Source: Rhodopirellula sp. P2 (GTDB lineage Bacteria; Planctomycetota; Planctomycetia; Pirellulales; Pirellulaceae). Taken from it: a stretch of 64,000 bases of DNA. The position numbers were made by a program, and so were the translations under genes. The notes under the pieces were generated by a model. That model made no database searches. It had not been told where the DNA came from and was given only the letters and a program-made list of their open reading frames with translations. This document shows positions 18,253 to 27,155 of this stretch, one piece after another. Location of the stretch: contig NZ_CP118225.1 of the NCBI RefSeq assembly GCF_028768465.1, positions 186,001-250,000 on the forward strand, read 5' to 3'. The number at the start of each line of letters is the position of its first letter. Positions within the stretch are counted from its first letter, which is position 1.

Positions 18253-19461
18253 TTAAGAGGGCCACTCGCCTTCTTGTGTAAAGTCCATGCATTGCTTTAT
18301 GCCGAACGCCTGCCACATTTCATCAAATAGTGGGCGAAGTATGTTGGCGAGAAGCGAACGGTCATCGGGGATCGGCTCGTCAATCAGCTGTTCGGAGAAT
18401 GTGATTTGGTTCGTTTTGATTGTGACCGTGTCGATGAAATGTCGGAACCGTTCCGGTAGGTAAATTTGACAAGGTGCGACATTCAAGAGCGATACGAAGA
18501 TGACATAGGGCGGATCGACGTCGAGATGACGGTAGAGATTCCGCAACTTTATGAGCGTGGTTAGCAGGTCGTTGCATAGGTGCGTAGCGGAAAAATCACT
18601 CGACTCGCCGCTGTTCTTAACGTGTACGGATGATGAAACAAATTCAACGGCACCGTTTCGGAACAATTGTCCATAGATTCGTGCCCGATCAGCTTCGCTG
18701 GTCGCTGTGTACTTCGCGTAACCGTCTAAGTTAATTCGCTCCAGTCCGTCCCTTCCAAACGGAGCGAAGTTCAGCGATTGGGGGTGCTCGATGTCTCGAG
18801 GATCAATTTTGTGCGAACCGAGCATCGCTGAAATTGGGACGAAATGAACTACAGCGATCGGGCCGTCGATCAATGAAATCGAGGCAGCGTCGTCAAGCAG
18901 TTTCGTCAGCCGGTCAAGAACGAAAGCTCGAAGCATCTCCGGTAGTTTTGCCGACTGGACGAAAGCCGTTCGGATCTCGCCGACATCGAGTTGGTGCTTT
19001 CCAGCGCTCGTCCGTCCGTAAAATCGTGAACTTCCTTTGAAAGTCACCATGTGTGGTTTCTGAAAGCTATCTGGGATGCGGACGAGTATCGCTGGGCCTT
19101 CATCACCGCCCTCGATCTCGACAACGTCTAGGCCGACGATTCTGGGTGCGACGCCGTGAAGCACCATCTCCTTTAGCCGCAGCGTTTCGGCGTCTGTCGA
19201 GATCTCCTTTAGCCCCGTAAATTCTGACGCTGCGCCAGTGGTCTTTCCATCTGCATCACGTTCACCCCTCATCCCGTACACCATATCGCCACCGGATGTG
19301 TTGGCGAATGAGGTGATATCAGCGAGAAACTCTTTGCGATCAGAGTCCCCGCGTCCTGGCAATGATTCTTTAAATTCAAGGGTCCGTCCCTCCTTCACTC
19401 CTTCGGAAACGATTGTTCGCAAATCGTCACCAGAAATTGCGTCAATGCGTTTCGGAATCAT
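18253..19461 (-). CDS. AlbA_2/Schlafen-type ATP-binding-like protein
   Basis: This 402-residue cytoplasmic protein starts at ATG 19461. The first ~180 residues fit the AlbA_2 (Schlafen-type, formerly AAA_4) domain: EGRTLEFKESLPGRGDSDRK, then FLADITSFANTSGGDMVYGM and FYGRTSAGKHQLDVGEIRTAF. The C-terminal half has no motif I recognise. Such proteins are frequent in defence or transcription-control settings, but their bacterial function is poorly defined. The gene stands alone at the border between the metal island and the repeat-rich zone. Confidence 0.85.
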   Translation of the reverse strand: MIPKRIDAISGDDLRTIVSEGVKEGRTLEFKESLPGRGDSDRKEFLADITSFANTSGGDMVYGMRGERDADGKTTGAASEFTGLKEISTDAETLRLKEMVLHGVAPRIVGLDVVEIEGGDEGPAILVRIPDSFQKPHMVTFKGSSRFYGRTSAGKHQLDVGEIRTAFVQSAKLPEMLRAFVLDRLTKLLDDAASISLIDGPIAVVHFVPISAMLGSHKIDPRDIEHPQSLNFAPFGRDGLERINLDGYAKYTATSEADRARIYGQLFRNGAVEFVSSSVHVKNSGESSDFSATHLCNDLLTTLIKLRNLYRHLDVDPPYVIFVSLLNVAPCQIYLPERFRHFIDTVTIKTNQITFSEQLIDEPIPDDRSLLANILRPLFDEMWQAFGIKQCMDFTQEGEWPS

Positions 19462-19571
19462 TGTTCTTTTGTTCCTAAGTTCAACTTAGTTGGGCTCGTT
19501 GTCGGTAGCCTTATCCTAAGACAGGATAGCGTTTGACATTCGATTGGCGAAGAACGAGGCGAGGCAAAATA

Positions 19572-19874
19572 ATGGATCCGAACTGGGAGACAATCAGAAC
19601 GTAGTGGCCGACCTACGGCATTGACCAGCAGGATGAATTCTTGGTCGATGCGTCGGCGTGCTGTTTCGCGGGAGACAGGAAGCACGAGATTGCCGTTTAC
19701 TCGTTTGATCGTTGCACACGTCGGGCAATGATCGACGCGACGGCGACCTATCCACTGTGCCTGCAGTTTGGAATTCACTTTCCATCGTTCACGTCAGGCG
19801 AAGAAAGGCGATTGGACATCTGCGAACGCGATTCTCTGGTGACCCGACTGGATTGGTCGAACCAGTGCAACTAA
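19572..19874 (+). pseudogene. Small hypothetical gene with an in-frame amber codon
   Basis: From ATG 19572 the frame reads MDPNWETIRT, then TAG at 19602-19604, then stays open (WPTYGIDQQDEFLVDASACC) to TAA at 19872-19874. Its stop overlaps the ATG of the next small ORF as TAATG. The open stretch has a protein-like composition but no recognised family. A Gln-to-stop change (CAG to TAG) would explain the break. Evidence is modest, because the region contains competing short frames on the other strand. Confidence 0.35.
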
Positions 19875-20068
19875 TGGCTGTGCTCTCAACGAACAACGGG
19901 CCGTTTTTTTGGCGAGAACTTCACCGCGCGATGGAGGAGCGAGACCAAGTTGTTCTGTGTGGAAACGAAGATGATCACGAAGTCTGGTACGACAGCAAGA
20001 TTGAGGACGTAATGGATGCTTTTTGCATCATCGACAAACGGCCAACGCCGGACTTCGTTCCGATGTAA
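19874..20068 (+). CDS. Small hypothetical protein
   Basis: This possible 64-residue protein begins MAVLSTNNGPFFWRELHRAM and ends with an acidic/aromatic C-terminus (DKRPTPDFVPM). Its ATG overlaps the stop of the preceding broken ORF (TAATG), a layout common for coupled gene pairs. No family is recognised. It may be a remnant, given the damaged neighbour. Confidence 0.3.
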   Translation: MAVLSTNNGPFFWRELHRAMEERDQVVLCGNEDDHEVWYDSKIEDVMDAFCIIDKRPTPDFVPM

Positions 20069-20550
20069 GCGTCCAAGTGATGTTCGGTATCTGGGGCGCA
20101 ACCGCATCGAGAACGAGTGATCCTGCGAGAGGATCTCCGGCGTGTCGCCCCGTCAATCTTTAAGGGACAACTTGGATGGACCGTTCCGGATAAGGGCTTT
20201 TCAATCAAGCCGGGTCGAACCAGCCTTCAATTGGCAGTACTTCGTCGCGGTGAGGCAACCCAGCCGTGAATAGTTCACTCATCGTTTGGTGCGACGGCCG
20301 TACAGCGGAGACTGCTTCCAAGGGCAGCGGCACGTCCACTCACGTTCTGCAGATGCCGTGCGCGTGTATCTCTCATCGCTTACACGCTTTCGATATTCCG
20401 TCACCCGTTCGTCATCCCTGTTTGGGGGTGCTCGGAAAAGGAAGTACTTCTAACGGTCGATAAAGAGTGATAACGGTTGCACAAGCGCAAACAGGGATAT
20501 AGGATCGCGGAATCTTCGTCAAACACGGTGTTTTTGAAGTTTTCCGGGCT
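20069..20550. other. Intergenic stretch without a supported gene
   Basis: I see no convincing reading frame in this stretch. It precedes the tRNA fragment and contains a short perfect palindrome, AAACACGGTGTTT, at 20521-20533. Short frames on both strands lack start signals and family features. Confidence 0.5.
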
Positions 20551-20595
20551 AGCCTCATAACCTCGAGGTCGTCGGTTCGAATCCGGCTCCCGCAA
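20551..20595 (+). tRNA. 3' fragment of a tRNA-Met (CAU)
   Basis: The anticodon loop CTCATAA is followed by an intact T arm (GTCGG-TTCGAAT-CCGGC, 20571-20587) and the 3' acceptor strand TCCCGCA plus A. The 5' half is missing: no matching TGCGGGA acceptor strand or D arm is found upstream, and the anticodon stem has two mismatches. A lone 3' tRNA end is what an integrative element leaves at an attachment site, or it may be a decayed gene. A terminator follows 43 bp later. Confidence 0.5.
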
Positions 20596-20637
20596 CTTCA
20601 GTGAGACAGGCACTTGCCTGTCATTCACGATCGAATC

Positions 20638-20677
20638 AAAAAGCCGGCGTTGGTCACTGACCGACGCCGGCTTTTTT
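20638..20677 (+). terminator. Strong intrinsic terminator
   Basis: A hairpin with an ~18-bp stem (AAGCCGGCGTTGGTCA paired with TGACCGACGCCGGCTT) and a tiny loop is flanked by A5 and T6 runs, so it could work in both directions. It lies directly downstream of the tRNA-Met fragment and directly before the 129-bp repeat array. Confidence 0.85.
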
Positions 20678-20696
20678 CGTGCGCCAATGCCTCGCT

Positions 20697-20942
20697 CGTT
20701 CCCAGGCTCCTGCCTGGGAACGCAATGCACCGCAGGCTCTGCCTGCTGTTTCGGGGGTGCAGGAGGCGGGAGCCTCCAAGACACTGTGTGCCCAGGCAGA
20801 GCCTGGGTACAAGACCGCGTCCCTCGTTCCCAGGCTCCCGCCTGGGAACGCGATGCACCGCAGGCTCTGCCTGCTGGTTCGGCGGTGTGGGAGGCGGGAG
20901 CCTCCAAGGCACTGTGTGCCCAGGCGGAGCCTGGGTACAAGG
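20697..20942. repeat. Array A: two copies of the 129-bp multi-hairpin repeat
   Basis: Units begin at 20697 and 20825. Each unit holds four successive hairpins: CCCAGGC/GCCTGGG, GCAGGCTCTGCCTGC, GGAGGCGGGAGCCTCC and CCCAGGCGGAGCCTGGG. The array ends 3 bp before the stop codon of the RAYT gene at 20946. The same unit recurs in array B on the other side of that gene and in scattered fragments. Long reading frames across the array are a by-product of its GC-rich periodic structure. Confidence 0.93.
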
Positions 20943-20945
20943 TTG

Positions 20946-21482
20946 TTACATCCAGTCCGTGCAAACATCGATGAGGCAAGGTTGGCGAGCGTAGGCTCTT
21001 GCACTGGAGAAACGCCAGTGCAGCGGATCGTCGACGTATCCACGACGCAACGGATTGTGATGCATGTACTCAATCTTTTGCCACATCACTTCGTCCGACT
21101 CCATCACTTGCGAATGACTGCCTTCCTGCCATAGCTGGTGCCTTTGGTCGACCTTGTGACGCAGCTTGAAATACTCGAACTCCTGAAGCAAGGTTTCATA
21201 GCCCATCTGTTCCATCTTGTTGAAGATGCTCGTCGCCGTGAATGACTTGAACTCACCGACGCGTTTGCCAATCTGCGGCCCCACCGCGATCCAGTGCAAA
21301 TGATTTTCCATGACAACGAATCCGAGGATTTGAATGTCACGTTCGCTTTGAAGAAAACGCCAACTACTGAAAATAACGTCGGTGAACGCCGGGTAAGAAA
21401 AGACAGGCAACCAAGCCACGATCGTGTCAGTCATGAAGTACGGCCGATAGTCTTCCCCGAACTTATATCGAGAACGAGACAT
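20946..21482 (-). CDS. REP-associated tyrosine transposase (RAYT), IS200-like Y1 family
   Basis: This 178-residue protein starts at ATG 21482 (MSRSRYKFGEDYRPYF). It carries the HUH-type metal site in MENHLHWIA and the family signature YMHHNPLRRGYVDDP near the C-terminus. RAYT proteins cleave single-stranded REP hairpins and are thought to spread them. The gene is bracketed by arrays A and B of the 129-bp hairpin repeat, so gene and repeats probably form one functional unit. There are no IS ends in the usual sense. Confidence 0.9.
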   Translation of the reverse strand: MSRSRYKFGEDYRPYFMTDTIVAWLPVFSYPAFTDVIFSSWRFLQSERDIQILGFVVMENHLHWIAVGPQIGKRVGEFKSFTATSIFNKMEQMGYETLLQEFEYFKLRHKVDQRHQLWQEGSHSQVMESDEVMWQKIEYMHHNPLRRGYVDDPLHWRFSSARAYARQPCLIDVCTDWM

Positions 21483-21542
21483 GATTGCTTTCCTGGACGA
21501 AAGGATTGACACCTTTCGTCAGCCTAACATTTCCTCACGACT

Positions 21543-22180
21543 CGTCCCCAGGCTCCCGCCTGGGAACGCGATGCACGGCAGGCTCTGCCTGCTGGTTTTG
21601 GCGGTGTGGGAGGCGGGAGCCTCCAAGACACTGTGTGCCCAGGCAGAGCCTGGGTACAAGATGGCGTTCCTCGTTCCCAGGCTCCTGCCTGGGAACGCGA
21701 TGCACGGCAGGCTCTGCCTGCTGGCTTCGGCGGTGTGGGAGGCGGGAGCCTCCAAGACACTGTGTGCCCAGGCGGAGCCTGGGTACAAGATGGCGTTCCT
21801 CGTCCCCAGGCTCCCGCCTGGGAACGCGATGCACCGCAGGCTCTGCCTGCTGGCTTCGGCGGTGCGGGAGGCGGGAGCCTCCAAGACACTGTGTGCCCAG
21901 GCGGAGCCTGGGTACAAGACCGCGTCCCTCGCTCCCAGGCTCCCGCCTGGGAACGCGATGCACGGCAGGCTCTGCCTGCTGGTTTCGGGGGTGTGGGAGG
22001 CAGGAGCCTCCAAGACACTGTGTGCCCAGGCAGAGCCTGGGTACAAGATGGCGTTCCTCGTTCCCAGGCTCCCGCCTGGGAACGCGATGCACCGCCGGCT
22101 CTGCCTGCTGGCTTCGGCGGTGCGGGAGGCGGGAGCCTCCAAGACACTGTGTGCCCAGGCAGAGCCTGGGGACAAGATGG
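21543..22180. repeat. Array B: five copies of the 129-bp multi-hairpin repeat
   Basis: Units begin at 21543, 21672, 21801, 21930 and 22059, a constant 129-bp period. Copies differ by scattered substitutions that mostly keep the hairpins paired (for example CTCCCGCC versus CTCCTGCC in loops). The array starts 60 bp upstream of the RAYT start codon. The last unit is slightly degraded at its end. There are no unique spacers, so this is not a CRISPR array. Confidence 0.95.
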
Positions 22181-22271
22181 CGATGGCGTCGTCGTCAACT
22201 CCGATCATTCGGGGCAGCCCTCTTTGAACGGTCGTCCCATCGCATCAAAAGGGGTCTGGGCCACGAAAGAG

Positions 22272-22667
22272 TCAGCCGTTGTTCCAGGTGATCGTGAATT
22301 GCAACACGGTCGCGATCGTCACCCAGATCAGGTACGGGATTTGAGCCACAGCGATCCAGCGATGGTGCGGCCAGATGGCTTTCATCGCCCAGACAATCGT
22401 GATCCACACGATCGCGATGTCGATGGCGGCGAGGGGCAGGTTCCGCAGGCCGAACTGGATTGGTGTGAAGGCGATGTTCGCGATCAGATTGATGGCGAAG
22501 GGGATCGCGACGGGCCACGGGATTTGCTTGCGGGCGACTCGGTAGAAAACGTATCCGAACGTGAGCAGGATGATCGGGTAAAGAATTTGCCAGATCGTGC
22601 CAATCGTGGAAGGCTCAGGCGTCCAAGCCGGCTTGTCGAGCGCGTCGTACCAGTCTCGCCAACTCAT
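22272..22667 (-). CDS. TspO/MBR family membrane protein
   Basis: This 131-residue protein starts at ATG 22667. It has about four to five hydrophobic helices, the KPAWTPEP motif near the N-terminus and a W-rich segment (WITIVWAMKAIWPHHRW). It matches the TspO/peripheral benzodiazepine receptor family, whose members bind porphyrins and take part in stress responses. At 131 residues it is slightly short. It ends about 90 bp from repeat array B. Confidence 0.82.
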   Translation of the reverse strand: MSWRDWYDALDKPAWTPEPSTIGTIWQILYPIILLTFGYVFYRVARKQIPWPVAIPFAINLIANIAFTPIQFGLRNLPLAAIDIAIVWITIVWAMKAIWPHHRWIAVAQIPYLIWVTIATVLQFTITWNNG

Positions 22668-23075
22668 GCTTGGAAGCTCAAAAGTGAAGGGGTGCAGTTT
22701 AAAAAGTGAGTGCTGAAGTCGTAGCAGGTCAGCTCCCCCGCCCCAACCCTCTCCCGCTCGAAACGCGAGGAAGAAGGAGCAAGAAACAATCCGCTGCGGC
22801 GGCTTTCGTTCACTGGGGAACAATCCAGAGCTACACTGATCAAGAGGCTCCCTCGAGGAAGATTGCTACGAAGTGTTTTGCGGATCTTTTGCAAACTGTG
22901 AGTTGCCTCACTGCCCCATGAACTCCTCGCTGCGATCGTGACATTGGACCCATGGGAAAAAACGCATGGCCACCCCATCGGTCGCTGCCGGAAATCATTC
23001 CGACGTCGCCACGACACGTCATCGTCAGGCAGCTCACTCAGGTATCTTGATTCATCGAAAAGGAGTTGATCCGAA
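22668..23075. other. Divergent intergenic region
   Basis: This 408-bp stretch lies between the TspO gene (minus) and the DUF3179 gene (plus). It should hold both promoters. I see no supported gene or clear operator; a Shine-Dalgarno AGGAG at 23061 belongs to the plus-strand gene. Confidence 0.6.
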
Positions 23076-24077
23076 ATGGGTATTCAGTCCGGACTGATCC
23101 GCCGTTGCCTGCTTTTCACTTCGTTCGCATTGGCAGTGACATGGTCATTGCAACGTCATGCGGATCGTTTCCCCAGCAATCCGCCAATCGCCCAACCGGT
23201 GCAACTTCGAGGTCAAGGCGGTGTCGGATTTGACTTGAGGCACGCAACCATCCCCGTCCAGGAGATTCGCTCCGGTGGCCCTCCCAAAGACGGCATCCCC
23301 TCTCTGTCAAATCCAAGGATGGTATCGGCGGCGGAAGCGACTTACTTGCGTGCCGGCGACCGGGTGATCGGCGTCGCGTCGGGGGGTGAATCGCGTGCCT
23401 ACCCGCTCGCAATTTTGAACTATCACGAGATCATCAATGATCGCCTCGGAGAACGACCGATCGCGGTGACCTATTGTCCTCTGTGTGACTCCGCCGTCGT
23501 CTTTGATCGCCAGACTCCGCTGGGAGAGCTGGAGTTCGGCGTCTCCGGTTTGCTCTACAACAGCAACGTGTTGATGTACGACCGATCCAACACGGAAAGT
23601 CTCTGGTCGCAGGTGAAAGGCGAAGGTGTTTCTGGCCCCGGTGCCGGAATGAAGTTGAGAGGGTTGCCAATGGAACTCACCACGTGGGCTGCATGGCAAG
23701 CTCGCAACCCAAACACAACCGTCCTCTCATCGGAAACGGGGCACCGGCGAAACTACCAAGGCAGTCCGTACGCCCGCTATTTCAAACAGCCCCAACTGAT
23801 GTTCCCGGCAAAGCCAATCAGCAACGCCTTGCCCTTGAAGGAAAGCGTGTTGGGGGTTTGGGACGATGCCAACTCAATGGCGATTCCGATTTCCGCGTTG
23901 GGAGGGACATCGAAGCAAATCGAAATGTCACTGGGCAACAGAAAGTTCACCGTGGCCTTCGACGCTGACGATCAAACGATTCGAGTCGTCAAGGCTGAGG
24001 CTGAACTTCAGTGGATGAATACGTTTTGGTTTGCATGGCATGCCTTTCGTCCTGAAACTGAGATTGCGAGTCGCTGA
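23076..24077 (+). CDS. DUF3179 domain protein
   Basis: This 333-residue protein starts at ATG 23076 after AGGAG. A short hydrophobic N-terminus (CLLFTSFALAVTWSL) suggests export or anchoring. The body matches DUF3179: GIPSLSNPRMVSAAEATYLR, RAYPLAILNYHEIIND and the hallmark VTYCPLCDSAVVFDR. The function of the family is unknown. It appears to be a single-gene unit, with 120 bp to the next gene in the same direction. Confidence 0.9.
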   Translation: MGIQSGLIRRCLLFTSFALAVTWSLQRHADRFPSNPPIAQPVQLRGQGGVGFDLRHATIPVQEIRSGGPPKDGIPSLSNPRMVSAAEATYLRAGDRVIGVASGGESRAYPLAILNYHEIINDRLGERPIAVTYCPLCDSAVVFDRQTPLGELEFGVSGLLYNSNVLMYDRSNTESLWSQVKGEGVSGPGAGMKLRGLPMELTTWAAWQARNPNTTVLSSETGHRRNYQGSPYARYFKQPQLMFPAKPISNALPLKESVLGVWDDANSMAIPISALGGTSKQIEMSLGNRKFTVAFDADDQTIRVVKAEAELQWMNTFWFAWHAFRPETEIASR

Positions 24078-24197
24078 CGTTGCCCTCCAGATTGCCCCGC
24101 AGTATGGTCCGTCACTTCATATCCCAGCGTTCGACGACACTCGCGGATTGGCGACCTGGATCATCACGCTCGATCGTTTTGTTGGAGTTGAGTATTC

Positions 24198-24875
24198 ATG
24201 CCATCCCATCTATCTCCGCTGAAGAAATCCGAAGCCCGCGAATGTGAACTGATCTTTCGCATGGCACGACAGCAACTCGGCGTGGTCCCAAACTCGATGT
24301 TGACGATGGCTCGTCAACCAGCAGTGCTCAGCAACTTCGCAATGCTGGTTGGAAACATCCTGGGCCCGCCAGCCGGCCGTCGCATACCGATTTGGACGGG
24401 CGTCCGGTTGTTCTGGAAGAACATCGTCTGGACGATCCGTCATCAGCGATCCAAATCCCGGGTCCCTGCGCCGCTGAAAAGTTTGGTTGCCCATGTGAGC
24501 AGCCATGCATCAGGATGTCGGTACTGCCAAGCGCACACGATCGGAGAGGCCTTTCGCCTGGGCGTATCCGTCGAAAAGCTCGAAGCGGTTTGGGACTTCG
24601 AGAACAGCGACCTTTTCAACGCTGCGGAAGTCGCTGCGTTACGCTTCGCACTTGCTGCGGGCAGCACGCCCAACGCTGTCACCAGCGAACACTTCGCCGC
24701 CCTGAAACTGCACTACAGCGACGAACAGATCGTTGAATTGGGAGCAACGATTGCGTTATTTGGATTCCTGAATCGCTGGAACGACACGTTCGCGACAACT
24801 CTTGAACCAGAATCCGCGGCTTTCGCCCAGAAGCATCTTGGCGGTAGCGGGTGGGAAATTGGCAAGCACGGGTAG
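24198..24875 (+). CDS. AhpD-like carboxymuconolactone decarboxylase family protein
   Basis: This 225-residue protein starts at ATG 24198 (GGAG 10 bases upstream). The AhpD core is SSHASGCRYCQAHTIGEA, with Cys107 and Cys110 forming the redox pair and the following His conserved. Such proteins act as alkylhydroperoxidases or decarboxylases; which one applies here cannot be told. It converges on the glycosyltransferase gene with a gap of 17 bp. Confidence 0.87.
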   Translation: MPSHLSPLKKSEARECELIFRMARQQLGVVPNSMLTMARQPAVLSNFAMLVGNILGPPAGRRIPIWTGVRLFWKNIVWTIRHQRSKSRVPAPLKSLVAHVSSHASGCRYCQAHTIGEAFRLGVSVEKLEAVWDFENSDLFNAAEVAALRFALAAGSTPNAVTSEHFAALKLHYSDEQIVELGATIALFGFLNRWNDTFATTLEPESAAFAQKHLGGSGWEIGKHG

Positions 24876-24892
24876 TGCAAGACTTGCGAGAC

Positions 24893-26272
24893 TCAACGCC
24901 GCGACCGATACCAGCGGTGCAACGTGTCCGGTGGAATGCCCAAGCCAAAACCGGCGATGCAAAGTTGGTTGATGAGGGTGGTTTTTAGAATCCCCAGTCG
25001 CAGCCACCGGCGGGCGGAAGTTGTGACGGCGGCTTCGACCAGCGAAATGGTTCCCTGCTTCCGCAAACGCCGGCACAGCTCAACGTCTTCCATGAGCGGC
25101 CAATTCGGAAAACCACCGATTTCGAAAAACCGACGGGCGGACACAAACAATCCCTGATCCCCGTAGGGTCGTCCGAGGAAACGCGATCTGAAGTTCACGC
25201 CGTGCTCGATCCACCGCAACCCCCAACGGTCGTCGTCGATTCGCAACGAAAAGGCCCCTGCAACGGCGCCTTGTTCAAGCGTCGTCCGCAGGTGCTGATG
25301 AAAGAGTTCCGGCAACTGGGTGTCAGCGTGCAGAAACAGCAGCGCATCGCCGCTCGCGAGCGCCGCGCCAGCGTTCATCTGACGCCCGCGTCCCGGATTG
25401 GCTGGGACGACCGCCGCGCCCATGCGTCGCGAGATTTCGATCGTCGCATCCTTGCTGCCGCCGTCCGCGACAATGACTTCGACATTCGGATGTCCAACGA
25501 TTCGGCTGAGCGTCTGTTCGATGCAGCGTTCTTCATTCAACGTCGGCACAATCACCGACAACAACCCTTCGCGGGTCAGGGGAAGCACGCCATCGATGGG
25601 ATCGAGACAATGTCGACAGACAACCAAGTCCTCGGGATAGTCGACATCCGAAAGCGTTTGCAAACAATGGACTTTGCATCGCAACTGAATTGCCTTCCGG
25701 GCGGTTTGTCGGAACACATTTTCGCCGCCCCAGTCAATCTCTTGAAAGAGGCCAGGCTGATTCGCGTTCAACCCAATCAGGTAGTAACCACCATCGATCG
25801 CCGGCCCCAACACCACATCGGCATGCGACAGTGCCCTCATCGCCTCGTCAAGAATGGTGGGGTCCATTTCGGGACAGTCCGATCCGATCACGACGACGCG
25901 TGTTGCACCTTCGTTGAAGGCAACCGCGAATGCATCGATCAATCGCTCCCCCAAACTTGCACCTTGCTGGGAACGATACTCCTTGTCCGTCCCAAATGCG
26001 TTTCGCATTCGTGTTGAATCACCACCGGCGAATCGCACTTCCAAATCACATGAATGGCCGCTTCGATACTCACTCGCGACGGCCAACGTCCGCTTCGTCA
26101 ATGACTCCTGGAGCCCTGCCGCACGCTCAGCCCCTAGCGCCGGAATCATCCGCGTCTTTGTCACACCAGGCTCTGGATACCGCGAGAACACGATCACCCG
26201 ATGGGGATTCGCCGCCGACTTGCTTGATTCAGGCGGATGGTCCAGGAGCTTTCCGATTGGATTCGTATTCAA
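24893..26272 (-). CDS. Fused double glycosyltransferase of the arsenosugar-biosynthesis type
   Basis: This protein of about 459 residues joins two domains normally encoded separately. Residues 24-235 match the DUF2064/TIGR04282-type domain (VIVFSRYPEPGVTKTRMIPA, VVIGSDCPEMDP, GPAIDGGYYLIGL). Residues 238-459 match the TIGR04283 family-2 glycosyltransferase (SVIVPTLNEERCIEQTLSR, VIVADGGSKDAT, LLFLHADTQLP, MEDVELCRRLR). The start is probably TTG 26272, four bases after the pstB stop; the first in-frame ATG would cut into the N-terminal domain. It is the last gene of the Pst operon, which suggests that the phosphate or arsenate taken up is linked to sugar transfer. Confidence 0.87.
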   Translation of the reverse strand: MNTNPIGKLLDHPPESSKSAANPHRVIVFSRYPEPGVTKTRMIPALGAERAAGLQESLTKRTLAVASEYRSGHSCDLEVRFAGGDSTRMRNAFGTDKEYRSQQGASLGERLIDAFAVAFNEGATRVVVIGSDCPEMDPTILDEAMRALSHADVVLGPAIDGGYYLIGLNANQPGLFQEIDWGGENVFRQTARKAIQLRCKVHCLQTLSDVDYPEDLVVCRHCLDPIDGVLPLTREGLLSVIVPTLNEERCIEQTLSRIVGHPNVEVIVADGGSKDATIEISRRMGAAVVPANPGRGRQMNAGAALASGDALLFLHADTQLPELFHQHLRTTLEQGAVAGAFSLRIDDDRWGLRWIEHGVNFRSRFLGRPYGDQGLFVSARRFFEIGGFPNWPLMEDVELCRRLRKQGTISLVEAAVTTSARRWLRLGILKTTLINQLCIAGFGLGIPPDTLHRWYRSRR

Positions 26273-26276
26273 TGCG

Positions 26277-27155
26277 TTAACCCGCCTTGCCGTTGACGTA
26301 GGCGACCGTCAACGGTTGTCGTGGTTCATCGAAGATGCGAGCACCGGTCCCGTGCTCGACCAACGTGCCAGTCCCGTCGGTTGCCCAGAAGAATGCCGCG
26401 TAATCGGCAACCCGCCGGGCTTGCTGCAAGTTATGGGTCACGATGACAACGGTGTACCGACCTCGAAAACGGAGCAGCAACTCTTCCACCACACCACTGG
26501 CCAGCGGGTCCAGGGCGCTGCACGGCTCATCCATCAAGAGAACTTCGGGACGCAAGGCAAGCGCCCGTGCGATGCAAAGCCGCTGCTGCTGGCCACCCGA
26601 AAGGGACAAGGCAGACGAGTCAAGCCGATCCTTCACTTCAGCCCACAGGCCGACGTCTTCGAGAACGGTCTCAATGATTTCTGCACGCTCGTTCCGGTTC
26701 CGCATCCCGTGTTCTTTCAGTGGCATTTCGATGTTTTTGCGTATCGAAAGCGGAAATGGATTTGGTTTTTGAAAGATCATTCCGACGCGACGGCGGAGCG
26801 AGATCACATCCTTGGTCGCGCGGACGTCGAGCGAACCGAGCGCAATCTTCCCCTCCACTCGGCATCCAGGAATCATGTCCGTCATCCGGTTCAAGCTACT
26901 CAAGAAGCTCGTTTTTCCACATCCCGATGGCCCGATCAACGCGGTCACACACCCTCGGTTGATCGTCAACGAAATCCCGCTCAAGACGCGAGCGTTCCCG
27001 TAGTGAACCGCAAGCCCGTCGACTTCAATCAGCGGCTGAGGAAGACAGCAAGGTGGCCCGGTGTCGACGGGACCAAGCGTGAACCCGTTGCTTTCGGGGC
27101 AAGACGCTCGTTCGCAGCCATCTTGGTTGCGTGCTGTTCTGTCTTTTGCGTTCAT
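26277..27155 (-). CDS. pstB: Phosphate ABC transporter ATP-binding protein PstB
   Basis: This 292-residue ATPase has Walker A GPSGCGKTS, the Q-loop MIFQKPNPFP, signature LSGGQQQR, Walker B VLLMDEP and the switch His in IVTHNLQQARR. MIFQKPNPFP is typical of PstB. The chosen start ATG 27155 overlaps the pstA stop as ATGA and has AAGGA upstream; a longer TTG-initiated form exists. It has an N-terminal extension of about 40 residues with several Cys before the ABC core, which is unusual for PstB. No phoU follows; the glycosyltransferase fusion takes that place. Confidence 0.93.
   Translation of the reverse strand: MNAKDRTARNQDGCERASCPESNGFTLGPVDTGPPCCLPQPLIEVDGLAVHYGNARVLSGISLTINRGCVTALIGPSGCGKTSFLSSLNRMTDMIPGCRVEGKIALGSLDVRATKDVISLRRRVGMIFQKPNPFPLSIRKNIEMPLKEHGMRNRNERAEIIETVLEDVGLWAEVKDRLDSSALSLSGGQQQRLCIARALALRPEVLLMDEPCSALDPLASGVVEELLLRFRGRYTVVIVTHNLQQARRVADYAAFFWATDGTGTLVEHGTGARIFDEPRQPLTVAYVNGKAG

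Noticed and set aside
20551-20595. Complete tRNA-Met gene
   Set aside because: No 5' acceptor strand or D arm exists upstream, and the anticodon stem has mismatches.
20401-20979. Minus-strand frame with REPDSNRRPRGYEA
   Set aside because: This peptide is the well-known antisense translation of a tRNA 3' end; here it covers the tRNA-Met fragment and the repeat array.
20697-22180. CRISPR array
   Set aside because: Units are 129 bp and directly adjacent, with no unique spacers and no cas genes nearby.
21481-22709. Long overlapping reading frames on both strands across the repeat arrays (about 220-370 residues each)
   Set aside because: They simply translate the 129-bp hairpin repeat in several frames (periodic PGSAWAHSVLEAP-like or VPRLPPGNAMH-like peptides). 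Open frames in all directions are expected from the GC-rich repeat.
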